Positions 51,330 through 60,797 are shown, numbered from the stretch's first letter. The stretch is DNA of 64,000 nt from Kiritimatiellales bacterium (GCA_041656295.1 JBBADV010000001.1:186001-250000); one strand, 5' to 3'. The notes: generated by a model not told the origin, from the letters alone. Made by a program: numbers and translations.

Positions 51330-54053
51330 TTAATCTTCAACCGAAACTAATTTCTGTCCGGCGCCGGCATCAGCAGTTTCAACATTATACTGTCCGCGCC
51401 GGCGCGCTTTCAGTTCGCCGAACCGTTTGGATTTATTCCAGTTTTGAACTTTGCTGAAATAGCCGACTACGCGGGTTTCACCAACGACATCTTCGGACTC
51501 GCACTGCGGACATTTTTCCAGCAGCCCGCGCATCTGGTGATGGCAGCTGTTACAGAAGGTGAATTCCGGCGAAATGGTAACCTGTGCCGACTGCGTACGG
51601 AAAAATGTTTCCGTGATCAGTTTATTGATCGCTTTTGCAGAGGGCTTTTCTTCGCCGATGAACGCGTGTGTTATCGCACCGGACTCGATCAGGCTGTGAT
51701 ATTTCCCCTGTTCGCGAATGCGTTCCACCAGACCGACCGGCGCATCAGCGGTGAGATGCACAGAGTTGGTGTAATAGCAGACATCGTCACTGTCTCCTTT
51801 CACAATGTCCTTCGCCTCTTCATGGAAGTAGACGAGGTCGCTCTTCGCCAGACGGCGCGCAGCGCTTTCCGCCGGCGATTCTTCGAGTGTGAACTTCAGA
51901 TTGTATTTCTTCGTCATCTTTTTCGTTTTCACATACATGTGCGCTACAATCTGCTGACCGAATTTTTGCGCTTCCTCGCTCTCGTGCAGCTCCTGTCCGA
52001 TCAGGAATTTCACTGCGTCATTCACGCCGATCAGACCAACAATGTACGTTGAGGTTTCGAGATTCACATACGGTTTCCCGTCGCATGAATTTTTTCCGAT
52101 CTGCCACAGCGGGTGTCCGCTGCCGCTCATCATTTCGGTAATCTTGGCTTTCTTCTGCAGATGTGCCTGTGCGACAAGTTCGAGCATTTTGTCGAGCTCT
52201 TCGTAAAAGTTTGCGAGAATATCGCCGCCGCGGCGCGATGCGCGGTAGGATGCCTGCGGGATATTAATCGTTACATTCTGGAATCCGCAGAAGCGCATGG
52301 TTTCCGGATGACGCAGCATGCGGTTATCATTAATCGTTGTGCGCAGACGGCAGCAGGCGGAGAGTGTGACTTCGTCGCGATCGAAGATGAAATAGGTCGA
52401 ACCGTTTTTCGCCGCGAGTTCACACGCTGCTTCAAAAATATTGTATTGTTCCGGATCGGTGAAGGTTTCTTCACTGACGTGGAAGTCGCATTTCGGGAAT
52501 TCAAAAATGCGACCGTTGCTGTCACCGTCGCCCCAGACCTCGAGCAGTGCACGGCAGAACTCCTGCGCTTCTGTGGTGTAATCACCGTACGTCAAAACCT
52601 TTTCACCGGCAGCGGTCACCGCTTTTTCGACCTTGCCATCCGCTTCAAGGCCGTCTTTACCGATAATTTCGCGCAGTACGAGACGGCGCGAACCGTCGGC
52701 TTCCATTGCATAGAGATCCATTAACTGATATCCGCTGGTGTCGCGTTCTTCGCGCAGCACCTCCTCAAGCATGGTTTTCGTGCCATCTTTGCGGCGCAGC
52801 ATATATTTCCCGCCGGGACCGATCGCCGGCACAGTTTTCATGTAATTCGGAACGCCGGAATGTATGTTAAAGTCAAGAAACAGCGTCTGCCCGCCGCGGC
52901 TGAATGCATTCTGGGAGCCGTTGAAGATCAGCTCCTGCGCAATCTGTTTCAGCTCTTTAGCGGTCATACCTTCGAGCAGCGGCGCATACAGGATATTGAT
53001 GTACGCGATGCCGAGCGCGCCGGCGTAGTTTGCCTGCATCGACGCAAGGAAGGTGTTGAGGTGTCCTGTCAGCACGGACGCCGTTTTTGCCGGTTTTGAT
53101 TCTGTATTCAGATTGATCAGACCTTTCAGCCCGTACTTTTTCACATACTCAATCGAATGGCTGGAGCAGTACACGCGGTGCGGATAACCGAGGTCGTGCA
53201 GGTGCACTGCGCCGGTGTTGTGTGCGCGTTTAATATCGGCATCAAAAATTGTATCCAGTGCCCACTGCTTCAGCACCAGTTCGGCGATACCGAGATTCAC
53301 CGCTTCCGGATTATTGTTCACAATGTTGCTGTTTTCCGTCGACTTCGTGAACATCAGTTTTTCCACGTAATCGCGCGGCACGCCGTAGAGCGACAGGTCG
53401 CGCAATTGTTCCTGATAGCCGCGTTCGGTGAGTTCGTTATTCACCATTTCACGGATCAACGTGGTGTTAACCGTATTAATTTTGCCGGCAATGATGCGGT
53501 TTTCAACCGATTTCGCAATACTGATGGCTGTATCGACAGCGAGGTCGGTTTTGTCAAGAATCTGTTTTGTGATGCGTTTGCGATCCCACGGCAGTGTCAC
53601 TTCGGCGGAGTGCGATTCGACGAGCAGCAGGCTGGCATCTGTCACGTCCACTTTGCCTCTTTTTGCACTGCCGTCGCGCACACGGATACTGTTACGCGCC
53701 AGTTCGCGCTGTTTGCGATAGCGTTTATATGCCGCGACCACCAGCGTTTCGCCGCTTTCGGCCAGCAGAATTTCGACCAGGTCCTGCACGTCTTCAATTT
53801 TCGGAATCCGCTTTCCATCGTTTTCCGGGCGGACATAAAATTCGGATTGCGGGTTATTGAGCTGCTCGATCACTTCGGCGGCAATTTTCGGAGCGAGGCC
53901 TTCGTTACGCGGCAGATTCTGCTTGCGCGACACCTCATTCACCGCGCCGTGAATGGCCATTTCTATTTTTTTTGCGCTGAAAGGAACCACCAGACCGGAA
54001 CGTTTCCGGAATCCGTCAAAAGGTGCATCTTTTCTTATAAATACGTCTGTCAT
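51330..54053 (-). CDS. nrdD: Anaerobic ribonucleoside-triphosphate reductase (class III)
   Basis: A 907-aa glycyl-radical enzyme that makes dNTPs without oxygen. Two ATP-cone domains stand in front (about residues 15-110, and 130-225 with RITKQILDKTDLAVDTA), so allosteric control by ATP/dATP is expected. The core has the barrel with SRGGQTLFLDFN and FDRDEVTLSACCRLR (catalytic Cys). The Zn site is CNSCHHQ...CPQC, and the radical glycine is in RVVGYFSKVQNWNKSKRF. An NrdR box lies 112 bp upstream. Length is above E. coli NrdD (712 aa), mostly due to the second cone. The operon continues into the redoxin and nrdG genes. Confidence 0.95.
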   Translation of the reverse strand: MTDVFIRKDAPFDGFRKRSGLVVPFSAKKIEMAIHGAVNEVSRKQNLPRNEGLAPKIAAEVIEQLNNPQSEFYVRPENDGKRIPKIEDVQDLVEILLAESGETLVVAAYKRYRKQRELARNSIRVRDGSAKRGKVDVTDASLLLVESHSAEVTLPWDRKRITKQILDKTDLAVDTAISIAKSVENRIIAGKINTVNTTLIREMVNNELTERGYQEQLRDLSLYGVPRDYVEKLMFTKSTENSNIVNNNPEAVNLGIAELVLKQWALDTIFDADIKRAHNTGAVHLHDLGYPHRVYCSSHSIEYVKKYGLKGLINLNTESKPAKTASVLTGHLNTFLASMQANYAGALGIAYINILYAPLLEGMTAKELKQIAQELIFNGSQNAFSRGGQTLFLDFNIHSGVPNYMKTVPAIGPGGKYMLRRKDGTKTMLEEVLREERDTSGYQLMDLYAMEADGSRRLVLREIIGKDGLEADGKVEKAVTAAGEKVLTYGDYTTEAQEFCRALLEVWGDGDSNGRIFEFPKCDFHVSEETFTDPEQYNIFEAACELAAKNGSTYFIFDRDEVTLSACCRLRTTINDNRMLRHPETMRFCGFQNVTINIPQASYRASRRGGDILANFYEELDKMLELVAQAHLQKKAKITEMMSGSGHPLWQIGKNSCDGKPYVNLETSTYIVGLIGVNDAVKFLIGQELHESEEAQKFGQQIVAHMYVKTKKMTKKYNLKFTLEESPAESAARRLAKSDLVYFHEEAKDIVKGDSDDVCYYTNSVHLTADAPVGLVERIREQGKYHSLIESGAITHAFIGEEKPSAKAINKLITETFFRTQSAQVTISPEFTFCNSCHHQMRGLLEKCPQCESEDVVGETRVVGYFSKVQNWNKSKRFGELKARRRGQYNVETADAGAGQKLVSVED

Positions 54054-54164
54054 AACATCTTCTCCGTGTTGATAACCTGTTAATAACTCCGGTTGCCGGT
54101 GTTTTAATTATTGTTTGTTTACGAGAACCGACGCTATCTAAATGAAGTATGCATGTCAACCGCC

Positions 54165-54184
54165 AACCACAATATATTGTGGTT
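54165..54184. promoter_or_regulatory. NrdR box before nrdD
   Basis: The perfect palindrome AACCACAATATATTGTGGTT contains CAATATATTG, the invariant core of the NrdR consensus (ACACWATATATWGTGT). It lies 112 bp upstream of nrdD and between divergent nrdD and dprA. NrdR usually needs a second box; only a weak one (ACGCTATCTAAATGAA, 54131-54146) is visible. Confidence 0.75.
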
Positions 54185-54296
54185 TTCATAACATGATGAA
54201 AATCAGGCTCTTCTGCAGAAAAAGAACAAATTCCGCCAGATTTTTTTTATAAATTCATCTTTAAAAGAACACAAACTTCCGTTAAATATTTTTGTC

Positions 54297-55415
54297 ATGA
54301 CAGAGCGGGAAGCATTTATTGCATTGAATATGATTGAAGGAATCGGGCCGGTGAAAGTGCAGGCATTGATTGATGCGCTGGGATCGCCGGAGGCTGTGTT
54401 TGATCCGGCAGTGAATGATTTCCGTGAAGTTCAGGGAATCGGCGAAAAACTGTCGGAATCGATTTTAGCACAGCGCTGTGAAGTTGATTTTACCGGTGAA
54501 CTGGAACACGCGAAGTCACTCGGAGTTAAAATTATTACACCGGCAGATGCGGACTATCCGCCGGCGTTGAAGTCCATTTATGATCCGCCGCTGGCATTGT
54601 ATGTTTCCGGCAGTCTTCTGCCGCGCGATAAACACGCACTTGGTATTGTCGGTTCCCGGAAATGCACATATTACGGACAGAGTACTGCCGACCGGCTGGC
54701 GTATCAGCTCGCGCAAACCGGATTTACCGTGGTGAGCGGACTCGCACGCGGCATTGATGAAGCGGCGCACGAGGGAGCGCTGAAAGGACAGGGGCGGACG
54801 GTCGCTGTGCTCGGGTCGGCGCTCGATGCATTGTATCCGCCGGAAAATACGGAGCTGGCGGAACGGATTGCAAAATCCGGCGCAGTGGTGAGCGAATATC
54901 CCTTCGGCCGGCAGGCCGACCGGCAGACATTTCCGTACCGAAACCGGATTATCAGCGGGCTGTCGATGGGTGTGATTGTGGTGGAGTCCGGCGCAAAAAG
55001 CGGATCACTGCACACTGTCGATGCGGCAATGGAACAGGGACGGAGTGTGTTTGCAGTACCGGGCAGAATCGACTCTCCGGCATCGAAGGGAACGAACCGG
55101 CTGATAAAAAACGGGGCGAAATTAGTCGACAACGTCGCCGATATATTGGAAGAGTTCGAGCTTTTATTGCCTCCGGACAAGCTGGTAGCTCCGGCGCCGG
55201 AAGGTTCGGCTCGCCCGGAAGTGCCGCTTTCGGACGCCGAACAGGTGCTGGTAAAAGCGCTCTGGGCGGAGGCTCTGGATGTGGACAGTCTGGCGCGCGC
55301 GGCCGGACTGCCGAGTGCGAAAGTAAGTGCGCTGCTCATCGGACTCGAAATGAAGCGCGTAATTAAAATACTGCCGGGCCGGATTGTGGAACTGGCAGAA
55401 GACTTGAAAGGTTGA
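54297..55415 (+). CDS. dprA: DNA-processing protein DprA
   Basis: A 372-aa Rossmann-fold protein that loads RecA on incoming single-stranded DNA in transformation. It has an N-terminal HhH-like region (LNMIEGIGPVKVQALIDALG), the core GSRKCTYYGQ, VVSGLARGIDEAAHEGAL, SEYPFG, NRIISGLS, VVESGAKSGSLHT and AVPG, and a C-terminal winged helix (SDAEQVLVKALWAE to LPGRIVEL). All are typical. It suggests natural competence is possible, though no com genes are in the window. No ribosome site is seen before the ATG. Confidence 0.93.
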   Translation: MTEREAFIALNMIEGIGPVKVQALIDALGSPEAVFDPAVNDFREVQGIGEKLSESILAQRCEVDFTGELEHAKSLGVKIITPADADYPPALKSIYDPPLALYVSGSLLPRDKHALGIVGSRKCTYYGQSTADRLAYQLAQTGFTVVSGLARGIDEAAHEGALKGQGRTVAVLGSALDALYPPENTELAERIAKSGAVVSEYPFGRQADRQTFPYRNRIISGLSMGVIVVESGAKSGSLHTVDAAMEQGRSVFAVPGRIDSPASKGTNRLIKNGAKLVDNVADILEEFELLLPPDKLVAPAPEGSARPEVPLSDAEQVLVKALWAEALDVDSLARAAGLPSAKVSALLIGLEMKRVIKILPGRIVELAEDLKG

Positions 55416-55560
55416 ACCGCGGATAACGCAGATGGAAACGGATATTTTTAAAAGTGAAAAGACAGTAGAACAACCGTCCCGGTGGTATGAAGCAAGCAGG
55501 ACGTTTACTCTACGTTTTTATTCGCGAAAATTCGCGTTCATTCGCGATTAAAAAAGATTT
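55415..55560. repeat. Dispersed AACCGCGG-type repeat before topA
   Basis: The copy starts at AACCGCGGATAACGCAGATG (55415), nearly the same as 23138, and ends with a different, TTCGCG-rich arm (ATTCGCGAAAATTCGCG, 55520). It fills the space between dprA and topA. Confidence 0.65.
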
Positions 55561-55565
55561 AAGAA

Positions 55566-58049
55566 ATGAGTAAAACATTAGTGATTGTGGAATCGCCGGC
55601 AAAAGCAAGGACGATTAATAAATATCTGGGCAGTGATTACGTTGTGAAAGCATCGATGGGTCATGTGCGCGATCTGCCGCCGAAAAAGCTCGGAGTGGAT
55701 GTCGATAAGAATTTTGAACCGGAATATGTGAACACCGCATCGCGGACAAAAACAATTTCCGAACTGAGAACCGCCGCAAAAAACAGCACTGCCGTTATTC
55801 TGGCTCCCGATCCTGACCGGGAAGGGGAGGCGATTGCGTGGCATCTGTTTGAACTGCTGAAAGATGTTGTACCGCCGGAAAAATTCAGCCGCGTGACCTA
55901 TAATGAAATTACAAAAAAAGCAATTCAGGAGGCGTTTGCGCATCCGGTGGAAATTGATATGAAGCGTGTGAACTCGCAACAGGCGCGCCGCATTCTCGAC
56001 CGGCTGGTCGGTTTTAAAGTGAGTCCGCTGCTGTGGAAACAGATTAAAGGCGGCGTGAGCGCCGGTCGCGTACAATCCGTTGCGCTGCGTCTGGTGTGTG
56101 AACGCGAAGGCGAAATTCAGAATTTTAAGCCGGAAGAGTTCTGGCTGCTCGGTGCGAATGTGAAAAAGCAGACGCCGCCGGTCGATCCGTTTTTTATTAA
56201 GCTGGCACAGGTGAACGGCGAAAAAGCCGAAATAAAAACCGCTGGTCAGGCGGAGCGGATTCGCGCCGAACTGGAAAAAAGCTCGCTGCGTGTGGCGCGT
56301 ATTATTCAAAAAGAGATTCAGCGCAAAGCGCGTGCGCCGTTTATCACAAGCACGCTGCAGCAGTCGGCGTCGAGCGTATGCGGTTTTTCGCCGGCGCGCA
56401 CAATGAGTATCGCACAGGCGCTTTACGAAAACGGATTGATTACCTACATGCGGACCGACTCGTTTAACATTGCGCAGAGCGCGCAGGCGGCGTGCCGCGA
56501 TTTTGTGGCAGCGGAATACGGCGCGGAATATCTGCCGGCGAAACCGAATTTTTATAAGAGCCGCGCCGGCGCACAGGAAGCGCATGAAGCGGTTCGCCCG
56601 ACGGACGTGCTGCAAACGCCGGCGGCGGTTCAGGGCCTCAAGCCGGAGGAGGCGAAACTGTATAAACTGATTTGGGAACGCTTTGTGGCGAGCCAGATGG
56701 TACCGGCAAAAATCGCGCGCCGGACAGCAGAGATTGAAACAGACGGCGCGCATGTTTATCTGTTCCGCGCAACAGCTTCTGAAATTTCTTTTCCGGGTTA
56801 TATGCGCGCCAGCGGCATTGAAAAACCGGCAGACAAAAAGAATGAAGATGACGAAGAGGAAAACGACGAAGTAAAACTGCCGCCGCTTTCCGAAGGCGAA
56901 AAACTCGACTGCGTTGAGTGGACCGGTGAACAGAAATTTACGAAGCCGCCGGCGCGTTACAGCGAACCGGCGCTCATCCGCACGCTGGAAGAAAACGGCG
57001 TCGGACGTCCAAGCACCTATGCGCAGACATTGGCGGTGCTCGAAAAACGTGAATATGTAACCAAAGAAAAACGTTCGCTGGTTCCGACGGAGGCCGGGAT
57101 GCGTGTGAATGACTTCCTCGTCAGCGCGCTCGATGACCTGTTTAATGTAAAATTCACTGCCGAAATGGAAGAGAGACTCGATAAAATTGAAGAGGGATCG
57201 GTCGAGTGGACAAACATGATGGCGTCGTTCTATAAACAGTTTTTAAAATGGCTCGACAACGCACGCGATATGGCAGAGCCGGAAGAAACGGTCGAATTAC
57301 TGAACGTTTTTGAACAGGTGAAAACATGGACTGAACCGGTAAAGCGCGGCCGGCGGACATACGACGATCGCGAAATCATTGCTTCAGTGAAGAAAAAATT
57401 TGAAGAAGAAGGTCAGATTACAGCGCGCCAGCAGCAGATGCTGATGCGCCTCGCGAGCAAATATATCGATCAGCTTGACGCTGGTGCGGTGGAAAAACTT
57501 AAAATCGAAAAGGAAGAAGGCCCGCGTGCTGAAACTGTCAGCAAGATTGAATTGCTCGCACCGGTGAAATTTGAGGCACCGCGCAAGGTCGGCTCGCGGG
57601 TTTATGATGACGGTAAGTTTTTTGACTCATTGCATCAGCAGGTTAAAAACGGCCGGCGGCTGAGTGAGCGGCAGATTACAGCACTTGACGCGCTGCTGCT
57701 GAAATATGCCGATCAAATTGAAGGATTCGCCAATGTTGCTGAAACATTTAACATTGCTAAGCCGGAAGCACCGGCGTCTGATACCATCAAACAAATGCTC
57801 GGTTTGCTGACGCATGTCAAAGAGTGGAATCCTCCGGTAAAACGCGGTAATTCTGAGTTTAACGATAAAACATTCTACGAATCACTCGCCGGTCAGTTCG
57901 AAACCAAAGGGACACTTTCAGATAAACAGGTAGCGGCACTCAAACGCATTATTGCACGCTATCCGGAACAGATTCCTGATTCCGCCGCCGCTTTCGAAAG
58001 ATACGGCATTACTCTTCCGCGTAATAAAAAAGCAAGGGAAGCTGAATAG
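55566..58049 (+). CDS. topA: DNA topoisomerase I with unusual C-terminal repeats
   Basis: An 827-aa type IA topoisomerase relaxing negative supercoils. The Toprim start VIVESPAKARTINKYLGSDY, DPDREGEAIAWH, the active Tyr in ENGLITYMRTDSFNI and GVGRPSTYAQTLAVLE are typical. In place of zinc ribbons the end holds three repeats of about 55 residues at about 585-638, 665-720 and 749-805. Each has R/K-X-Y/F-DD/ND, a helix, Q or R-Q and a closing (K/R)YXXQ; for example KRGRRTYDDREIIASVKKKF and KRGNSEFNDKTFYESLAGQF. They are likely DNA- or protein-binding add-ons. I do not recognise the repeat. Confidence 0.93.
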   Translation: MSKTLVIVESPAKARTINKYLGSDYVVKASMGHVRDLPPKKLGVDVDKNFEPEYVNTASRTKTISELRTAAKNSTAVILAPDPDREGEAIAWHLFELLKDVVPPEKFSRVTYNEITKKAIQEAFAHPVEIDMKRVNSQQARRILDRLVGFKVSPLLWKQIKGGVSAGRVQSVALRLVCEREGEIQNFKPEEFWLLGANVKKQTPPVDPFFIKLAQVNGEKAEIKTAGQAERIRAELEKSSLRVARIIQKEIQRKARAPFITSTLQQSASSVCGFSPARTMSIAQALYENGLITYMRTDSFNIAQSAQAACRDFVAAEYGAEYLPAKPNFYKSRAGAQEAHEAVRPTDVLQTPAAVQGLKPEEAKLYKLIWERFVASQMVPAKIARRTAEIETDGAHVYLFRATASEISFPGYMRASGIEKPADKKNEDDEEENDEVKLPPLSEGEKLDCVEWTGEQKFTKPPARYSEPALIRTLEENGVGRPSTYAQTLAVLEKREYVTKEKRSLVPTEAGMRVNDFLVSALDDLFNVKFTAEMEERLDKIEEGSVEWTNMMASFYKQFLKWLDNARDMAEPEETVELLNVFEQVKTWTEPVKRGRRTYDDREIIASVKKKFEEEGQITARQQQMLMRLASKYIDQLDAGAVEKLKIEKEEGPRAETVSKIELLAPVKFEAPRKVGSRVYDDGKFFDSLHQQVKNGRRLSERQITALDALLLKYADQIEGFANVAETFNIAKPEAPASDTIKQMLGLLTHVKEWNPPVKRGNSEFNDKTFYESLAGQFETKGTLSDKQVAALKRIIARYPEQIPDSAAAFERYGITLPRNKKAREAE

Positions 58050-58302
58050 TCTTCTAGCTGCGGGTGAACATGAATGGTCGCGAACCCGGTTCAGGATAAT
58101 CTGTTGTACCGGTTGCCAGAAAAATCACGATGAGCAAAATAATTTTTTGGATGATCTCTGGTTGGCAACAGGATGAAATATCAAATGTTGCCGTCAATTT
58201 ATTCGCGTTTGTTTATATTCCCTGCCGTTTCGCTGCCGGCGATTCAAGCAGGCTCTTCTTCGAATCGCAGTTGATTTAAAGGGTTTTCTGCTGTTGGCGC
58301 GG

Positions 58303-58331
58303 TTGACACAGTGAAATCGTGAATGTAAAGT
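58303..58331 (+). promoter_or_regulatory. Probable thrS promoter
   Basis: TTGACA (58303-58308), a 17-nt spacer and TAAAGT (58326-58331) stand 13 bp before the thrS ATG, predicting an almost leaderless message. No T-box or other structured leader is obvious in 58050-58344. Confidence 0.5.
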
Positions 58332-58344
58332 TCGCGCCTTATTT

Positions 58345-60066
58345 ATGAATAACGATAACCAGCTTGAAATGCTTCGGCACAGCACGGCGCACGTGATGGC
58401 CGCCGCGGTCTGCCGTTTATATGATGATGTGAAGCTCGATATCGGGCCGGCAACTGATGATGGATTTTATTATGATTTTGACCTGTCCCATCGTTTGACG
58501 CCGGAGGATTTTCCGGCGATCGAAGACGAAATGATGCGGATTGTAGAAGCAAATCTGCCGTTCGAACGCCTGGAAGTTTCACGCACAGAGGCGGTGAGCA
58601 TGCTTGCCGGTCAGCCGTATAAATTAGAACGCCTTGCCGATATTCCGGACGGCGAAGCCATCACCTTTTACCGCTGTGGCGATTTTTATGATTTGTGCCG
58701 CGGCCCGCACCTGGAAAGCACCGGGCAGGTTCGCACATTCAAACTGCTGTCTGTCGCCGGATCATATTATCGCGGCAAAGAGACCAATCCGATGCTGCAG
58801 CGCATTAACGGCACGGCGTTCACGAACGAAAAGCAGTTGTCTCTTTATTTGAAGCAGCTGGAAGAGGCGAAAAAACGTGATCACCGGAAACTCGGGCGTG
58901 AGCTTGGTCTGTTCAGCGTGCACGAAGAGGTCGGTCCCGGTTTAATTCACTGGCATCCCAAAGGCGCGCGCATCCGTTCGCTGATTGAAGAGTTCTGGCG
59001 CAGGGAGCATTTCCGCAACGGCTACGAAATTATTTATACGCCGCATGTCGGCAAAGCGAATCTGTGGGAAATGTCCGGGCATCTCGATTTTTATAAAGAG
59101 GGTATGTACGCGCCGATGGAGATCGATAAATCGGATTACTATGTAAAGCCGATGAACTGCCCGTTCCACATTAACATTTACAAAGCGGATATTCATTCTT
59201 ACCGCGATCTGCCGCTGCGCTGGGCGGAACTCGGTACAGTGTACCGTTACGAAAAGGCCGGCGTGCTGCACGGCCTGCTGCGCGTGCGCGGTTTTACGCA
59301 GGATGATGCGCACATTTTCTGTACGCCGGAACAGATTGAAGATGAAATCAAGGAAGTGCTGCGCTTCTCAACATTCATCTGGAAAACGTTCGGCTTTAAA
59401 AATATTACGGCGTATCTCTCTACGCGGCCGGAAAAAGCCGTTGGTGAACCGGAGCGCTGGGCGCAGGCGACGGAGTCGCTGGAGTCGGCACTCAAAGCGC
59501 TGAACATTCCCTATGATACGGATGCCGGCGGCGGCGCATTCTATGGACCGAAAATTGATTTAAAAATTAAAGACGCCATCGGGCGCGAATGGCAGATGAG
59601 TACGATCCAGTTCGACTTTAATCTGCCGGAGCGTTTTGACCTCAGTTATATTGGCGAAGACGGCGGGAAGCACCGTCCCTATATGGTGCACCGTGCGCTG
59701 TTCGGCAGCATCGAACGTTTTTTTGGAATTCTGGTTGAGCATTACAGCGGCGCGTTTCCGGTCTGGCTTGCACCGGAACAGGTGCGCGTTATTCCGCTGA
59801 CCGAAGAGCAGCTTCCCGCCGCAGAAAAACTGGCAGATGAATTGCGCCGGTTGGATATTCGTGCTACAATTGACCATAAGTCCGGCAAAATCGGCGCGAA
59901 AATCCGGACGGCGCAAATGGAAAAAGTTCCGTACATGCTGGTGCTCGGCGCTAAAGAAATTGAAAACGGAACCGTTGCGGTGCGTGACCGCAGCGGTGCA
60001 CAAACAGTCGTGACACCGGCGGAGTTTATAGAAAAACTCGGCGCCGAAGTTATCAATAAAGCCTGA
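58345..60066 (+). CDS. thrS: Threonyl-tRNA synthetase lacking the TGS domain
   Basis: A 573-aa class II synthetase. It starts directly with the editing domain (LRHSTAHVMAAAV; later a CRGPHL motif), followed by the catalytic core: motif 2 in TVYRYEKAGVLHGLLRVRGF, TQDDAHIFC and motif 3 in PVWLAPEQVRVIPL, with the Zn ligands Cys (MNCPFHI) and two His. The C-terminal anticodon domain is complete. The N-terminal TGS domain of E. coli ThrS (642 aa) is missing; no upstream in-frame start could restore it within the gap. infC follows after 17 bp, the typical pair. Confidence 0.93.
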   Translation: MNNDNQLEMLRHSTAHVMAAAVCRLYDDVKLDIGPATDDGFYYDFDLSHRLTPEDFPAIEDEMMRIVEANLPFERLEVSRTEAVSMLAGQPYKLERLADIPDGEAITFYRCGDFYDLCRGPHLESTGQVRTFKLLSVAGSYYRGKETNPMLQRINGTAFTNEKQLSLYLKQLEEAKKRDHRKLGRELGLFSVHEEVGPGLIHWHPKGARIRSLIEEFWRREHFRNGYEIIYTPHVGKANLWEMSGHLDFYKEGMYAPMEIDKSDYYVKPMNCPFHINIYKADIHSYRDLPLRWAELGTVYRYEKAGVLHGLLRVRGFTQDDAHIFCTPEQIEDEIKEVLRFSTFIWKTFGFKNITAYLSTRPEKAVGEPERWAQATESLESALKALNIPYDTDAGGGAFYGPKIDLKIKDAIGREWQMSTIQFDFNLPERFDLSYIGEDGGKHRPYMVHRALFGSIERFFGILVEHYSGAFPVWLAPEQVRVIPLTEEQLPAAEKLADELRRLDIRATIDHKSGKIGAKIRTAQMEKVPYMLVLGAKEIENGTVAVRDRSGAQTVVTPAEFIEKLGAEVINKA

Positions 60067-60083
60067 TTAACAGGGAGGACGTT

Positions 60084-60641
60084 ATCAGCAGCCCCGCATA
60101 TAATAGAGGACCCCGCCCGCCGCGCCGAGAGTTCGGCCCGCGCATGAATAATATGATTCGCGTTCCGGAAGTTCGCTGTATCGACGAAAACGGTGAACAG
60201 CTCGGAGTGATTCCGACCCGCAAAGCGCTGACGCTCGCACACGAAGCCGGTCTCGATCTCGTTGAAATCGCCGCATCGTCCAAGCCGCCGGTCTGCCGTA
60301 TTATGGACCACGGCAAGTTCAAATATGAACAGGACAAAAAGAAAAAAGAGCAGAAGAAAAAACAGACCGTGGTCAAACTGAAAGAGGTGAAATTTCACGT
60401 CAACGTCGGCGATCACGACTACCAGACAAAACTGCGCCATACGCACGGATTTCTGGCTGACGGCGACCGCGTTAAAGTTTCACTCATGTTCCGCGGACGC
60501 GAAAACGCACACCGTGATTTAGGGTTTGAGCTTATGCAGCGCATTGTTCAGGACTGTGTTGAAGTTGCAGCCGTTGAACAGGCGCCCAGGCTGATGGGAC
60601 GGAATCTTTCCATGATGCTTGTGCCGAAAAAGGCCAAATAA
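60084..60641 (+). CDS. infC: Translation initiation factor IF-3, ATC start
   Basis: A 185-aa IF-3. The N-domain has RVPEVRCIDENGEQLGVIPT, the linker is Lys-rich (EQDKKKKEQKKKQTVVKLKE), and the C-domain has KLRHTHGFLADGDRVKVSLM and FRGRENAHRDLG. GGGAGG (60073-60078) is 5 nt ahead of ATC (60084); no ATG, GTG or TTG occurs until ATG 60144, which has no ribosome site and would shorten the N-terminus to MNNMIRVPEV. In E. coli infC starts at AUU, and IF-3 rejects that codon, giving autoregulation (established); ATC here would serve the same. The usual followers rpmI and rplT are absent. Confidence 0.85.
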   Translation: MSSPAYNRGPRPPRREFGPRMNNMIRVPEVRCIDENGEQLGVIPTRKALTLAHEAGLDLVEIAASSKPPVCRIMDHGKFKYEQDKKKKEQKKKQTVVKLKEVKFHVNVGDHDYQTKLRHTHGFLADGDRVKVSLMFRGRENAHRDLGFELMQRIVQDCVEVAAVEQAPRLMGRNLSMMLVPKKAK

Positions 60642-60797
60642 CATACTTTTTACAGTTCGTTATTGATAGCTGCGTTCCTTTTTCCTGGTTCAAATGTTTT
60701 TGCATTTACAATCTACCCAGGCCAAAAAGTTGATGAACTTTCGTAAATTCCGCTTGAAAACAAAATCAAGCCCGCTATCCTTTCAACTCTCTTTTGT

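Noticed and set aside
51444..52724. Two plus-strand frames of about 200 codons opposite nrdD
   Set aside because: Shadows of nrdD; no ribosome site and biased composition.
53157..54083. Long plus-strand frame of 308 codons opposite nrdD
   Set aside because: It is antisense to nrdD, with a composition rich in Phe/His/Arg typical of reverse-strand shadows; nrdD motifs are unambiguous.
55578..56753. Minus-strand frame of 391 codons opposite topA
   Set aside because: Antisense shadow of topA; strongly biased composition (Arg, Phe, Cys) and no family likeness.
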